Below, piece by piece: positions 14,986 through 25,627 of a stretch of 64,000 bases of DNA (position 1 is the first letter of the stretch; every line of letters begins with the position of its first letter). Made by a program: the position numbers and the translations under genes. The stretch covers positions 744,001-808,000 of the forward strand of contig JARKIF010000002.1 in NCBI GenBank assembly GCA_029378245.1, in the 5' to 3' direction. Under the pieces are notes generated by a model. It saw only the letters and a list, made by a program, of their open reading frames with translations. It did no database searches and was not told the origin of the DNA. The stretch comes from Roridomyces roridus (taxonomy: Eukaryota > Basidiomycota > Agaricomycetes > Agaricales > Mycenaceae).

Positions 14986-15528
14986 GATCCTCAGCTGAAG
15001 GTCAGTACGACTGCATTATTTGGATCGCTCTCCTGACTGCCAACGGTTTCAAGGCTTCATTTACTTGAATAATCTTGAATATTCCAATCCGCTGTGACTC
15101 TGGCGACGTCAACCGAGTGTTTGCTTGATTCGGTTGGGCCTTCTGCTCACCCAATACGACGATTTCGTTGCCTATGTTCTAAGACTTGAATGGTACGTTG
15201 GAATTCTTTGATTTTTGTGGGGGTTTGGAGAGGATGGTCATAGCACTCCTTGCAAGGTGAAACATATTACGGTATGTGGTTCAGACCAAGGCTAGAGCCC
15301 TGCAAAAGTCAGTCAAGTCACGTGAGTGATTTGGAACAAACAAGGGCTACTAGAGAGGCAGCCGAGCAACAGCCGACGAAGAGGCGAAAAGGCAAGAGAA
15401 ACAGAATCTTACCACGACGATGTGAGGCAGGACAAATCCATGGAGTTCGATTTTCTCGCCGATGTTTAGGCACAAGAGGCCGAGTCGTAAATGGTGTACA
15501 AGATAAAGTGGTTGAATCAATCCATCCC
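14986..15528. other. Intergenic region, no gene seen
   Basis: It separates the 3' ends of copy 5 and the pICln gene. A 158-codon plus-strand frame (15250-15726) runs antisense into the pICln 3' exon and has no family features. Confidence 0.45.
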
Positions 15529-16430
15529 TCAAGTTTTAGCCTCTTCATCCTTCCCTTTCTTCCCTTCTTTTTCTTTTATCACTCCAATCCTCGGCGTTTT
15601 ATCCCCGTCCTCCTCCTCGTCCCTCTCTGCATCCTCCTTGTCCGCAAAAGTGAGAATGTCCTCAAACCGCTCGAGGGTGTCCTAAAATGCATGCGTTCTA
15701 GTACGGCGCATATCGATTGTCATTAACAAAATCGCTGCGCACCCTCCCCGCTTGACTGAGCTCCTGCCCGTCTTCACCCGTAAACGGCTCGAACGCGTCG
15801 TCCATGTCCACAAACGCCTCGTCGGCATCGTCGTCGTCGTCGGCCATGGCATCTTCGTCCGCTTTGTCGGGGTGCAGGGTGGCACAGTGAGAGAGGGCGT
15901 CGAATATCGGTTCCACTAGTGTCACTGTCGTTAGATGATAGTACAGGAGGCACGAGGAAACGCACGCGATGTAGCATCCATGGGAATAATCGACAACTCT
16001 CGCATCTCCGCGTCCCCATCGTCATTTGAAGATCCAACACTCTCATCCAACTGGCAATATATCGACGGTCCCGCTTCGCCGCGAGACATGGCGTGCAGCG
16101 TTATCGACGGGTACTCGATCTGCCATCCGCGGCCAGTGGTGGACATGAATACGAGTACGCTGGACTTGGTATCAATCGCTGAAAGGTGAGGAGAAAGAGA
16201 AAGGAGGGGAAGACGGACCTCTCGATGACGAAGAGCGTTCCCTCCGCTGAATCCTGCTCCGAAAACCCATCGAGTGGTGGCTCAAAACGCACTGTGACGC
16301 CCTCTTGTTTGAGTCGCAGGACAGGCGGGATGTCGGCGAAGGAGGCGGGCGTTTGGGATGCGAGGGTCGTGTGCTCTTCGCGCGAAACGAACGAGGGGAT
16401 GCTTGAGATCAGGATGGCGGCGGAGGGCAT
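15529..16430 (-). CDS. pICln-like protein (methylosome / nucleotide-sensitive chloride channel family)
   Basis: pICln is the PH-like Sm-protein chaperone that feeds Sm proteins to the PRMT5 methylosome during snRNP assembly. The sequence shows SSIPSFVSREEHTTL, ASFADIPPVLRLKQEGV, GTLFVIE, then SSVLVFMSTTGRGWQIEYPS, ITLHAMSR and SIYCQLDE, the family core. The acidic region DDDDDADEAFVDMDDAFEPF and ELSQAGR follow. Two 3' ends are possible. The exon can read on to NDNRYAPY and stop at 15698. Alternatively an intron starting GTGCGC can be removed, adding DTLERFEDILTFADKE and a lysine/glutamate-rich end with a stop at 15529-15531. The spliced form has a good branch point and a clearly coding exon. 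The start is set at MPSAAILISSIPSF; an upstream in-frame ATG is at 16541. Confidence 0.82.
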
Positions 16431-16562
16431 GGAGGTGATCGGCGTCAACGAAAAAACGCCCGCGTGATCACGATCACGGCTCCCACGGGCACGCGAGAGC
16501 AAATAGTGCTCGTCCATCAGAGCGAAAAAGGAAGGTTTCATTATTCAACATAGTTTAATGAG

Positions 16563-18118
16563 TTACAGGGAAAGCCCCATATCGCGGATATCCTGAATCA
16601 AAGCAGGCGGGTTATCCCATCCAGCCCAGTGCCCACCAAAGTCATGGACTACCCATACTGATCAGCATCCGCAAGTTCAACTTGAACAGCAGAAACAAAC
16701 TCACATCGATACCACTCCAAATTCCCCACCTTTGCCACCCACTCCTCCGGCCAGAAGAGCGTGTTATACTCAAACTGGCTAAAGAACATGGGCGCGTCCG
16801 TCTGCGGTTTCGCGTACACCGGGTTCAGAGCGCCAGGGTCTTGTTCGTAGATCCAGAGGGAGGAATAGAACGTGTTGGTGAGGTAAAAGAGGGAGATGGA
16901 GGTGAGGATGCAGTTGTCATCGAGTTGAGAGGGCGGGGTGCCTGCGCGCGGGTCGGACACTGGATTGGAGTCAGCGAAGTGAATTTAACACAAAGGAGAG
17001 CCTTGCTTACTGTTCTTCCAAAGCCAGCCCTGCCACGAAAGCTGACCGACGGGACTATCGTACAAAGCGAGACCCAGCGTCTTTGGCTACGAACAGTGAG
17101 TTGAATTTGCAAGTAGTGTGAAAGTGACTGCACCTACCCGGAACGCCTGCTCCACAAAATAAGCATTCCCCATGGTGCTCCACGTCAAATACAAATTCTC
17201 CGTAACCAGCTCATCACTGGGCAGCTTCACTCCCGCATCGGTCATCTCCTGCATCGTAGGTGGGACGAAAGGCAAAAAGACGAAATGCGCTGCCCGGAGG
17301 GTGGTGTTGTAGTTGGCATAGAGGTCGTAGCCGATGACTGAGCCCTTTAAATTTTGGGCGTTAAATCATGATCATGAGGATGCACATATCGGTTGAATGC
17401 AGCTCACCCAGTCCGGGAGTCCCATGGAGCGTATACGTCTTGTACCCAAGAACCTCCGTCATGAGCGTGTTGAAAACACGCGCCGTGTCACTCGTACTCC
17501 AATCCAAGTCTGTTGGGAGCGAGGAAAAGTCGAATCCGGGGAGAGAAGGTACGACAACGTTGTATGAAACATTCTTGCCGGTGGTAGAGTTGGCGTAGGG
17601 CTCAGTGAGTGGCTTGATTATGGGCAGGAATTCCTGGAAAGAACCGGGCCATCCGTGGAGCAGGATAATAGGAATCGCGTCTGGATCCGCTGATTTCTCG
17701 TGAATAAAGTGCACCGTAAGACCCTCGATCTGGGCCGTGAAGTGCGAGAATCTCAAAAGTCCTCGTCAGCCTGGTCACTTCCCAGTGAAAACTTGAACAA
17801 CTCACGAATTCAACTGCGCCTCCTGCGCCCCCAATCGAAACTGGTCACCCACTCGTTCTTGAGCTGCTCCAACGTTTCCAGAGGGATGCCGTCAGAAACG
17901 CCGACTTGCGGGAAAAAGTCCTGCGAAGGCAGACGAGTGTTGTTGACGAGGGAGTTGAGGCGCGGGATTTCGCTGCTCAGGTCGATCGTGAAGGGTTGGA
18001 GATTGAATTGGTTGGTGCCGGTGCTGCTGGTGGGTGGGGTAGCACTCCACGCCGACGCCGCGAGGAATGAGAGGGAACAATGCAGAGATGAGCATGGTCG
18101 AAATGCTGGATGCCTCAC
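16563..18118 (-). pseudogene. EHN-type epoxide hydrolase, nucleophile region disrupted (copy A)
   Basis: This is an alpha/beta-hydrolase of the microsomal/juvenile-hormone epoxide hydrolase type. Conserved parts are FTIDLSSEIPRLNSLVNNTR, FSHFTAQIEGLTVHFIHEKS, the oxyanion motif HGWPGS, VSYNVVVPSLPGFDFS, LYANYNTTLRAAHFVFLPF and the C-terminal HDFGGHWAGWDNPPAL carrying the catalytic histidine. Three lesions are seen. The signal-peptide ATG and the mature frame disagree by one base near 18090. One base is missing after SFDWG near 17831, compared with FDWEAQEAEL in copy C. A 4-bp insertion near 17413 turns the nucleophile motif HGTDWG into HGTPGL. A downstream acceptor could restore the frame after the third lesion, but not the catalytic Asp. 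Confidence 0.82.
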
Positions 18119-19261
18119 TCAATGTCGCGCCTAGATTTTATAGTCTGAATTTCTTTAATACCCATCTTGTACCTGGAATGTATTCACTTCAGCGCCGCTA
18201 TACATTCCCGAAACGCTCACAGACATACTATGATACTGCCCCATTTACGCGTCAGTCATGGTTAGTGGCGCTCGCCGCCGAGATGTTGGTGCAGCGCTAG
18301 CTTGGGCAAGCGCAAGCGAGAGCAGGGTCGGGTTTCTCGGCAGTCGCAGAGAGACAAGAGTTTAAACACAGAATCAAGCATCAAGAATCCCAAAGCTCAC
18401 CATCAGCTTCTAGAACTTCCGCGCCTGCAAATCATCGTGGAATATTTAGAGCTGAAACTTCTCGTGAGCTCATCCTTCACGGCAGACTGCGCGCGCGGAC
18501 TTTCCATACTTGGCTATCGAGGACCACAGCGCTCGGAGAACGGAGTGGGGGTGGGTCACCGTTGGGGGCGGGAGGCGGGAGGCGGGAGTCCTGTCAAATC
18601 GAGGTCCATGGTAATTCGGGTAGACCGTAGATGGCGCACTAGTAGAACGTTTCGGAACCTCCGCGTCGGTGTGTTTCGAATGAAGAATGAATCCAAGCGA
18701 GCTATGTAAGTACATAGACAGATAGAAATCCCAGATGATGGTGAGAGGGCTTCGGAAAGGAGCAGAGTAATGGTTTTTGGCTTGAGTTGCCGATAGGAGT
18801 TCAACTCGAGCTGCCAGCTTGGAGATGGAGGCGGAAGACAAGGAGATGGTGTGATGGCCGGAGCCGCCCGACGGATCAAACGCGTCGCTAAAGCCTACGC
18901 TTCAACTACGCCTGCCTACGCGCCTCGCGTCGTGCACAGACTCGGGCAATTCAGCGACGCCAGCAACGCGTGGACGCGTGTGGAACGAAGTAAGGTAGCA
19001 GACCGTTCTCATTTTCTTCGCTGTATAAAATACTTACTTACGAAGAGTATCCAGACGGAAGAATTCCCCACATTCCACAATTTTTCGTCAATTTTTTGCA
19101 TCTTTTCTCAACTCGCACCGTCCTCGTCTCGATATTCAGGATTGAACATCAATTCCATCTTTCGATTCACACGCCACCCAACTCGGGCAAAAGAAGCCTG
19201 TTGTTTGACCTCGAAACAGCAGCACGTGCAGCGCTTCTTTCTTTCTTTCAACGACGAGGCC
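18119..19261. other. Intergenic region with a TATA-like element
   Basis: No gene is supported. TATAAAATA at 19024-19032 lies about 230 bp upstream of the next ATG, and the DNA between is pyrimidine-rich, as in many fungal leaders. A short plus-strand frame at 18854 (MAGAARRIKRVAKAY) has no recognisable match. Confidence 0.45.
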
Positions 19262-20060
19262 ATGTCTTGCAGCGTCTGCCGCTTGCCCTTCATCCCCGAC
19301 CTCACGCAGGCTTCTTCCCCGCTCACAGAACACACTCCGAATGCGAACGTCGTGCCCAACGACCTGGCAGGATACTTCAAATTTGCTTTTGGTACAGGGT
19401 GAGTCCTCAGCTTTTTGCTAGCATCCAGGCACCTTCAACATTCACGGCCCACCAGCCCAAGGATAGGACTCAAAAAGCTCTGTTACTTCAGTGCGAACAT
19501 GTTCGGGGCGGTTGTAGAGGTCGATGTTTTCATGTGGGAGTCGGCTGGGGGCACGGTGCGTCTCTTTCTTCTCTTCTTTTCGCGTAAAACCCACATTTCT
19601 CAGTTCTTCATGTCCCACCTTGTGTGCTTTTCCCTCCTGCGTCAGGCGCTGAACCTGGAAGATGAAGACAAGGCCACCACCATGGCCTTCAGCGCTCACG
19701 AGCTGATTCTGGGCCGGCCTCAAGGTGGGGTGCACGCGGGGCGGTTCAGGGACGTGCAGTACGAGAACGTGGGCGAGAAAGTTGATTTGTCGCCGTTCTG
19801 GAAGCGTGGCTCAACGTGTTCGATTGGCAAGCGTTAAAATCTTCTTCGCTCGAATGGCTTATCCAGCGGCCCGATATGTACGTCTCCCATCCCGATAGAA
19901 TTCTCTGCTAACGAGCAAATCCAGCTTTCCCCGCTTCAGCTTAACCATCACCGAAGCCCGACTCTCCTCCATTGGCGAACCTCTCCCCGAATCCGCCCGC
20001 ACAGACCTGATTACGACGATGCCCCTGGAACTCATCCTATACCTCCTCCCCCACCGTTGA
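19262..20060 (+). CDS. Hypothetical protein with truncated F-box-like C-terminus
   Basis: I do not recognise the N-terminal family. It opens MSCSVCRLPFIPDL (a CxxC pair). Spliced exons follow: GLKKLCYFSANMFGAVVEVD, VFMWESAGGT, then LNLEDEDKATTMAFSAHELI. The frame must shift by one base near 19790 to continue VDLSAVLEAWLNVFDWQ. After a further intron the end reads TDLITTMPLELILYLLPHR and stops. The PLELILYLL segment resembles the first helix of an F-box, the substrate-receptor motif of SCF ubiquitin ligases, but the rest of the box is missing. The stop lies 3 bp from the stop of the convergent epoxide hydrolase copy B, so the 3' end may have been cut when that locus arrived. Confidence 0.5.
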
Positions 20061-20063
20061 ATT

Positions 20064-21577
20064 CTACACATTGTAATAAAGCCCCATCTCGCGAATATCC
20101 CCAATAATGGCAGGCGGGTTGTCCCAGCTCGGGAAATGTCCTCCGACATCGTAGACTGCATTTCACTCATCAGCCTCTCCCACAAGTAAAAGTTGAACGT
20201 TAACTCACACTTGTACGAAATCAAATTCCCAGTCTTGGCGACATACTCCTCCGGCCAATAAAGCGGACTAAACTCAAACTGACTAAAGAACATGGGCGCG
20301 TCCGTCGCCGGGGGAGCGTAGACCGTGTTCAGCGGGTTAGGATTCTGCTCGTAGATGTAGATGGACGAGTAGAAACTGTCGGTGAGGTAGAAGAGGGAGA
20401 TGGAGGTGAGGATGGCCGTATTGGTTAGTTGGGATGGAGCGGTTCCGGCGTTGGGGTCCGACACTGCCCAGTGGTAAGTGAGAATGATGGCGAGGGAACG
20501 AAACACGCACTGTTCTTCCAGATCCAGCCCAACCAAGAAAGCTGTCCAACCGGACTGTCGTACAATGCGAACCCGAGGGTCTTGGGACGCGTTGACTGCT
20601 CCGCGAAATACGCGTTCCCGACCGACGACCAATCGACAAAGATATTCTCAGACTCTTGTTCGTCCGTCGCGAGCGTAATATTCTGAGCCGCAATTTGATC
20701 AGGCGTGGGAGGGAGGAAGGGAATTATGACGAAATGCGCCGCGCGGGCGGTGGTATTGTAGTTGGCGTACAAATCGTACCCGATGACGGCGCCCTAATAA
20801 AAAGTAAAATTAAATGAGCAATGGAACCTGGATGGATTTGTGGACTGGACTTGCCCAGTCATTTGCAGTGCAGTGCGTAGGTAGGGTATCCCAGGACTTG
20901 GGTCATCAGTGTGTTGACCAACCTCGCAGTGTCGTGGATAGTCCAGCTGTTGTTCGCCGGTGGAGAGGAAAAGTCCCACCCGGGCAAAGATGGGACGACG
21001 ACGTTGTAAGATATCTTCTTTCCACCCGTGGTGTTTGTCCAGGTCTGTGTCAATGGCTCGATGACGGGCTGGAATTCTTGGAAAGAGCCTGGATATTTTG
21101 AGTTCAAGTTCCCAGACACGATTGGATATGGACGTACCCGGCCATCCGTGGAGCATGAGGAGCGGAATAGCATTCGGGTCTTTTGATTTCTCGTGTATGA
21201 AATGTATCGTGAGGCCTTCGATCTCAGCCGTGAAATGCGCGAATCTAAAGTCCAGGTAAATTCGATCTCGACCAGTCATCAAACTCACTCACTGATTCAA
21301 CTCTGCCTGCTGTTTCTCCCAATCGAAACTCGTGACCCAGTCATTCTTCAACTGCTCGAGCGTCGCCAGCTCAATCCCATTCGCCATGCCAACCTCGGGG
21401 TACAAGTCCGAAGTCGGGAGCCGTGTATTATTGACCAGCGCATTCATTCGCGGGACTTCAGGCGCTGAGATCGATCTTGAAGGGCTTGACGTTGAATTTG
21501 TTGTTGCTGGAAACGGCGGCCCATGAGGACGTCGCCAAGATGAGTCCGCCGGCGAGCGCCAGTGGAGAGGGAAACAT
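20064..21577 (-). pseudogene. EHN-type epoxide hydrolase with two frameshifts (copy B)
   Basis: The signal peptide is clear (MFPSPLALAGGLILATSSWA). KFNVKPFKIDLSA is then cut by a TGA at 21458-21460; one extra base explains it, and LPTSDLYPEVGMANGIEL continues in the next frame. FAHFTAEIEGLTIHFIHEKS, HGWPG, VSYN-like KISYNVVVPSLPGWDFS and TLMTQVLGYPTYALH are intact. Directly after ALH the frame reads C-K-stop (TGA at 20859-20861), where HGTDWG is expected; one extra base again explains it. The following donor is GCAAGT, a GC-AG intron. The C-terminal half (GAVIGYDLYA, FSQFEFSPLYWPEEYVAKTG, YDVGGHFPSWDNPP) is well kept. The same motif is hit in copy A. Confidence 0.82.
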
Positions 21578-22194
21578 GGTGGTGTTGGGGGGTTGCTAAG
21601 TATGTCAAGGAACCATTGCTTTTAAGGCCGATTTGACCCCACATACCGGGAGATGGACCTGACGTCGGAAACCACTTAGCGGGACGTTGGCGGGACGTGA
21701 TTCATTCTGGGCGTCCTTTGTTTGACACCGACGCTTGACACAAATTCTGGTACGAACGATCCACGAGAGTCTCTTCCAATGGAGGCAAGCAGTGGGACTC
21801 GGAGAAACCAGTAAACATGCCCTGAGACGCCGCTCGGTAAATGAAGTGGGTCCATGTGTACGGCAGCTTGTGAGTAACGTACGACCGGTCCGCATGAAGA
21901 TCCACACATTTTACGCCCACGGAGAAGACGTCGCTGTCAGTAGTCGTCATTTGTTGCCCGCTGCGTTTACTGAGGCCACAATACAAACCATACGGGACTG
22001 TCCTGCAGACCTCAGCTGAATACTTGTGGACCCGAGTCAAATACTTCGGAGGACGGAGTTGAGTGTCAATATTACGTGAGTTGACAGATAAATGTGCTCA
22101 GATGCCCAAAGGTGCCCCTCAAAGTCTAGGTAGACTTGAAAAAAGTTCAAATGCCAACCATATGAACAACAAAAAAAACCACCCACGTGCACTG
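21578..22194. other. Intergenic region, no gene seen
   Basis: Short frames only. It separates the 5' end of epoxide hydrolase copy B from the 3' end of the SET-domain gene. Confidence 0.45.
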
Positions 22195-24113
22195 CTAACG
22201 CCTTCGCGTCTTGGCCGCCCTCCCAACCTCCTCGTCCGGCCTCATCTTCCGCTTCTTATCCCCACCGCCCATATTCCTCTGGCGCTGCGCCTCAATTTTC
22301 TCAAGGGCCATCTGCAAAATGCGTTTTTCACCAATCCGAACAATGAGTGCGTGCCGTTTATTCAACGAAAGACCGTGATCCGCAGCGAGTAAAGCCAAAT
22401 CGTCCTGAAATGAAAACATCTGCTCAACAAGCAGCCGAATAACATAAGAAAGACGCACAGCTAAACTGGTCGGGTACTCTTTCATCCTGCGTTCAAAGAC
22501 AGGAAGCGACGATGCCGATTATTTCGGCGTCCAATTTCGGTTTGGGTACCTTGTCTTTTTCGACGGCCTTTTCCCACTCGGCGGGCGTGAGGCGTAGGAG
22601 CCGAATGAGTGCGATGAGCGCCTCTGGGATCTCCAAATCGGATTCGAGGACGACGCCGCTGGGGTTGGAATAACCAACTCACTAACGGCGAACACAAAAC
22701 AAACAAAGGCTTACTCGTCTCCGCCTTGTTCCAACCACCAGTCAATTCGCTCTCTAGTCGTAGCTTGGTCGGTTTGGTGGAGGACCTCGAGCGCGAGATC
22801 GGCGGAGATTTCGACGACGTCGCCCGGATTGCCTAGGTCTCCGCTCGGAGGTGGGAGGGGTAGCATGTCGACATGGCCGTAGCGCCGTAAGAGCTCTGCG
22901 TTGGGCATGTCGCCGTAAGTATTCCACTACAGGGGAGGAATTAACGGTGATTCTCAGAGCAAGTACTAGCACATACTATTTGTTCACCCGCTTGGATTGG
23001 TTTTGTGGATACCATGCGAAGATCGTCTTTTTCGTAAAATAATTTAGCCTGCGTTGGGTCGGGTTCAATTTCCGTTCGAATGTAATGTGGGAGACGTACG
23101 TTTTCGGAACCGTAGCGGGCGTTGAGCATGTCCGCAATGGGTACCATTGAGACGCTAGATGACTCTTCGTCCTCTTCTTGTTCGGAATGCTCGTCGGCGG
23201 CTTCCGAGTGTGGCTCCGCTTCTTCGTCTTGAGCTCCGTCAACGTCCATGGCACTGCCTAGACTGGTGTCTGCGGGCGCCCCGTTCTCCTCTAGGTCGCG
23301 TTCCTCGCGTTCATCCTCGGCTTCGGCTTGGTCGTCGTCGTCTTTCTCGACATCGAAGCTCCTGGAGAGGATCCGGCTGCCCATGATATGGTAGATTTCC
23401 AGCGTATAATAGACGGGTAATATCTCGGGAGGGAAGATATCGGGACGACTCTGAACGGCTCTATGAGCCCGGGAGAACAGGATGAAATTCTACGCACGTG
23501 GACGAGAGGCAATAGTTTTTGGTTGAAGTCTTGTTCCGCATCGGCCTTGCCAAGTTTTTCTGGATTTATTTGAGTGTGTCTCGAGTAGAAGAGGTATGTG
23601 TGAAAATGACAGACCTACCACGGTCGTCCCCTTGAGCTCGTCCAACTCGATATCACTCCAAAACATGGGCGTGTCGAATGTTTTCGGAAGGGATTCTGCG
23701 TCAAGAGCTCAGATATTTCTTCCGAGCTGAATAAAAATGAACGCACCGAGGTATTTGTCCCATTTCGAGCTCGGTCCCTGGGCAGTTTCCCACATCATAC
23801 ACAAGATGAGTCCTGCCCAGCCGAGATGCATTTTAAGTGCCTTCCAGCGGTCCAACCCGACCAGCTGGGGTAGCTTGCAAGTCTCTGTCGATAATAGAAT
23901 TTCCCGAGGAATTTTGAATAGAACATGGCCTTCCTGGAGAGGATAGTGAGTGGGTGAAAGCACAGGATCGTTGGCGTCGCCCACGGGTATATCTCGGAGA
24001 GCGACGGCGCCCCTTCCGCAGCCAGGCAGCACTTGGAATCCCACGGCAGAGTCGAGAGTGCCCCCGTTGGCGTTGAACCAGCTGAGCAGACTCGAGACGT
24101 CGTCCATCATCAT
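22195..24113 (-). CDS. SET-domain protein lysine N-methyltransferase (RKM4/SETD6 type)
   Basis: Proteins of this class methylate lysines on ribosomal or other proteins using S-adenosylmethionine. The N-terminus MMMDDVSSLLSWFNANGG leads into GFQVLPGCGRGAVALRDI (the SET-N motif GRG), then HVLFKIPREILLS. A highly acidic insert (DDDDQAEAEDEREERDLEEN and more) interrupts the SET domain, as is common in this group. The catalytic half follows: VPIADMLNARYGSENVRL, then EQI spliced to WNTYGDMPNAELLRRYGHV, matching the NxYG..LL..YG signature. The C-terminus carries the helical Rubisco-LSMT substrate-binding region and a basic end (GGGDKKRKMRPDEEVGRAAK), which could be a nuclear signal. The six or more introns are short and the joins checked are in frame. 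Its 5' end lies 83 bp from the start of DUF7918 copy 6, giving a very short divergent promoter. Confidence 0.88.
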
Positions 24114-24196
24114 GGTGAGTTGATTGAAATTTTGTAATGACGTGATAGCATAGCCACGATCATTATCGCTTCTCTTTCTCCCCTCATCAACCCCTC

Positions 24197-25232
24197 ATGC
24201 CGCTCAGCTCTGCCGGGTTCGAGGCGTGGATAGAAGTGGAGGGAAAGGAGACTCGCTACTACGAACCGGAGGACCTGGACGACTCTGACGGCCAGACGTG
24301 CTGGATCGTTTCCGAGCTCGACAAAGTGAGTCTTTGACTCTGAGTTCTCTTTGAAGCACGGCTCAAGTCTTTCAAGGCCTTTTCAATACATTGGAGGAAC
24401 GAAGATGTATTTATACAGACAGCTGGGCGTATCTGGGTCGACGGCGTCGAGTGTTCTGGCGAAATCTTGCGGGGACCTGGGAAAACATCCATCTCTGGGC
24501 GTCGCACATCGGGTACTACCTTGGCTCCTTTCATCTTTTCGTCAATGAACCTAACAGGTATTCATTTCAATTCCTCTTCCATATCTTTTCCCAACCTTGT
24601 ACTAGACGACGATGCGTTCCTCGACACTGCGCCTGATAAAGACCTTGGGCTTATCAAGTTGGAGGTTTGGGCGATAAGCTATACCGGCGAGACGAAAGCA
24701 TTTCCTAACGCCAAGGCACCTTCGCAATCGAAAATCCACGAACGCTCCAAGAAAAGCGGGGCTCACCAGACCAAGTGCGTAGCCGCACTCCCTCTCATCT
24801 CGCATTATTTCTGAATACGTATTCTAGGTTCGGTGACCCCGTAATGGAAGTCTCGAGAGGTGCTGCTGTCGTCGAATATCTGCAGTCAACTCCGCTTGCG
24901 ACGTTTACTTTTAAATACAGATCATTAGGTGGGCAACTCGTCGCATCGGACGCTTTGATACAACCAACCATCCTCGCAGATCTGCTTCAAGCCAACGATA
25001 TTGCTCCGAAATTTGTTCTGGGCAAGCGAAATGCGTCCTCGGGTCCATCTGGTTCCTCGAAACCGGATATCAAGGCAAGTATCGCGCCAGTCGAGTTCTG
25101 ATAGACGTTGACGTCTTGCAGAGGGTTAAGAAAGAGGAAGTTGTCGGCCAGTCGGTGTCCTCCAAGTTTAAGCCTGGGGAAATCATCGACTTGACGAGGA
25201 GCGAGACTCCAGAGATTATTGATTTGACTTGA
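24197..25232 (+). CDS. DUF7918-type protein with SIM-like tail (copy 6)
   Basis: The most diverged copy, and intact. It starts MPLSSAGFEAWIEVEGKETR, then TCWIVSELDK, AFSIHWRNEDVF, APFIFSSMNLT, DDDAFLDTAPDKDLGLIKLE, IHERSKKSGAHQTK, TFTFKYRSL and DLLQANDIAP. The last intron uses a GC donor (AAG|GCAAGT, about 25075). The short tail has VKKE, then IIDLT twice; the second IIDLT forms the last five residues before TGA at 25230-25232. Both isoleucine versions still match the type-b SUMO-interacting pattern, which points to selection on the motif and not on the exact sequence. Function unknown. Confidence 0.85.
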
Positions 25233-25627
25233 TCTCGTTCTTATTTAGGTATTTTTATTGGCCTCGATGTTGTACTGTACTTGGTCTACTATTGCCCAAA
25301 AGGCTTCTGCGGGACGAGGCACCGAACGGCGTCTAGGTTTACGGCCCGACATCCTGAGCGTCTGCTCACACGAGCGTGCAGATCCGCACGCGGAGATGAA
25401 GGGAAGCAGATCTCAGTGTTAGCAAGCTTTTGAGGGTGGTGTCAAGAAAAAAATCCAGGCGCGCGGCAAACTGTTGCTGGCTGTCAGTCAATCAGGGAGA
25501 GCAATGGGTCTAGAACGGCGCGGGCTTGTTGAGAAACAGAGTCCAACCTCCGGTCTTTGTGGGTGCCGGTTGAATGAATTGTTAAATTATCGGCCTTCTG
25601 AGGCGTTTTTGCGACGAGGATGCAGAG
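25233..25627. other. Intergenic region, no gene seen
   Basis: It probably includes the promoter and perhaps the first exon of the SEC14-like gene. I could not place that gene's ATG. Confidence 0.4.

Noticed and set aside
15250..15726. A 158-codon plus-strand frame
   Set aside because: It is antisense to the clearly coding 3' exon of the pICln gene and lacks recognisable features.
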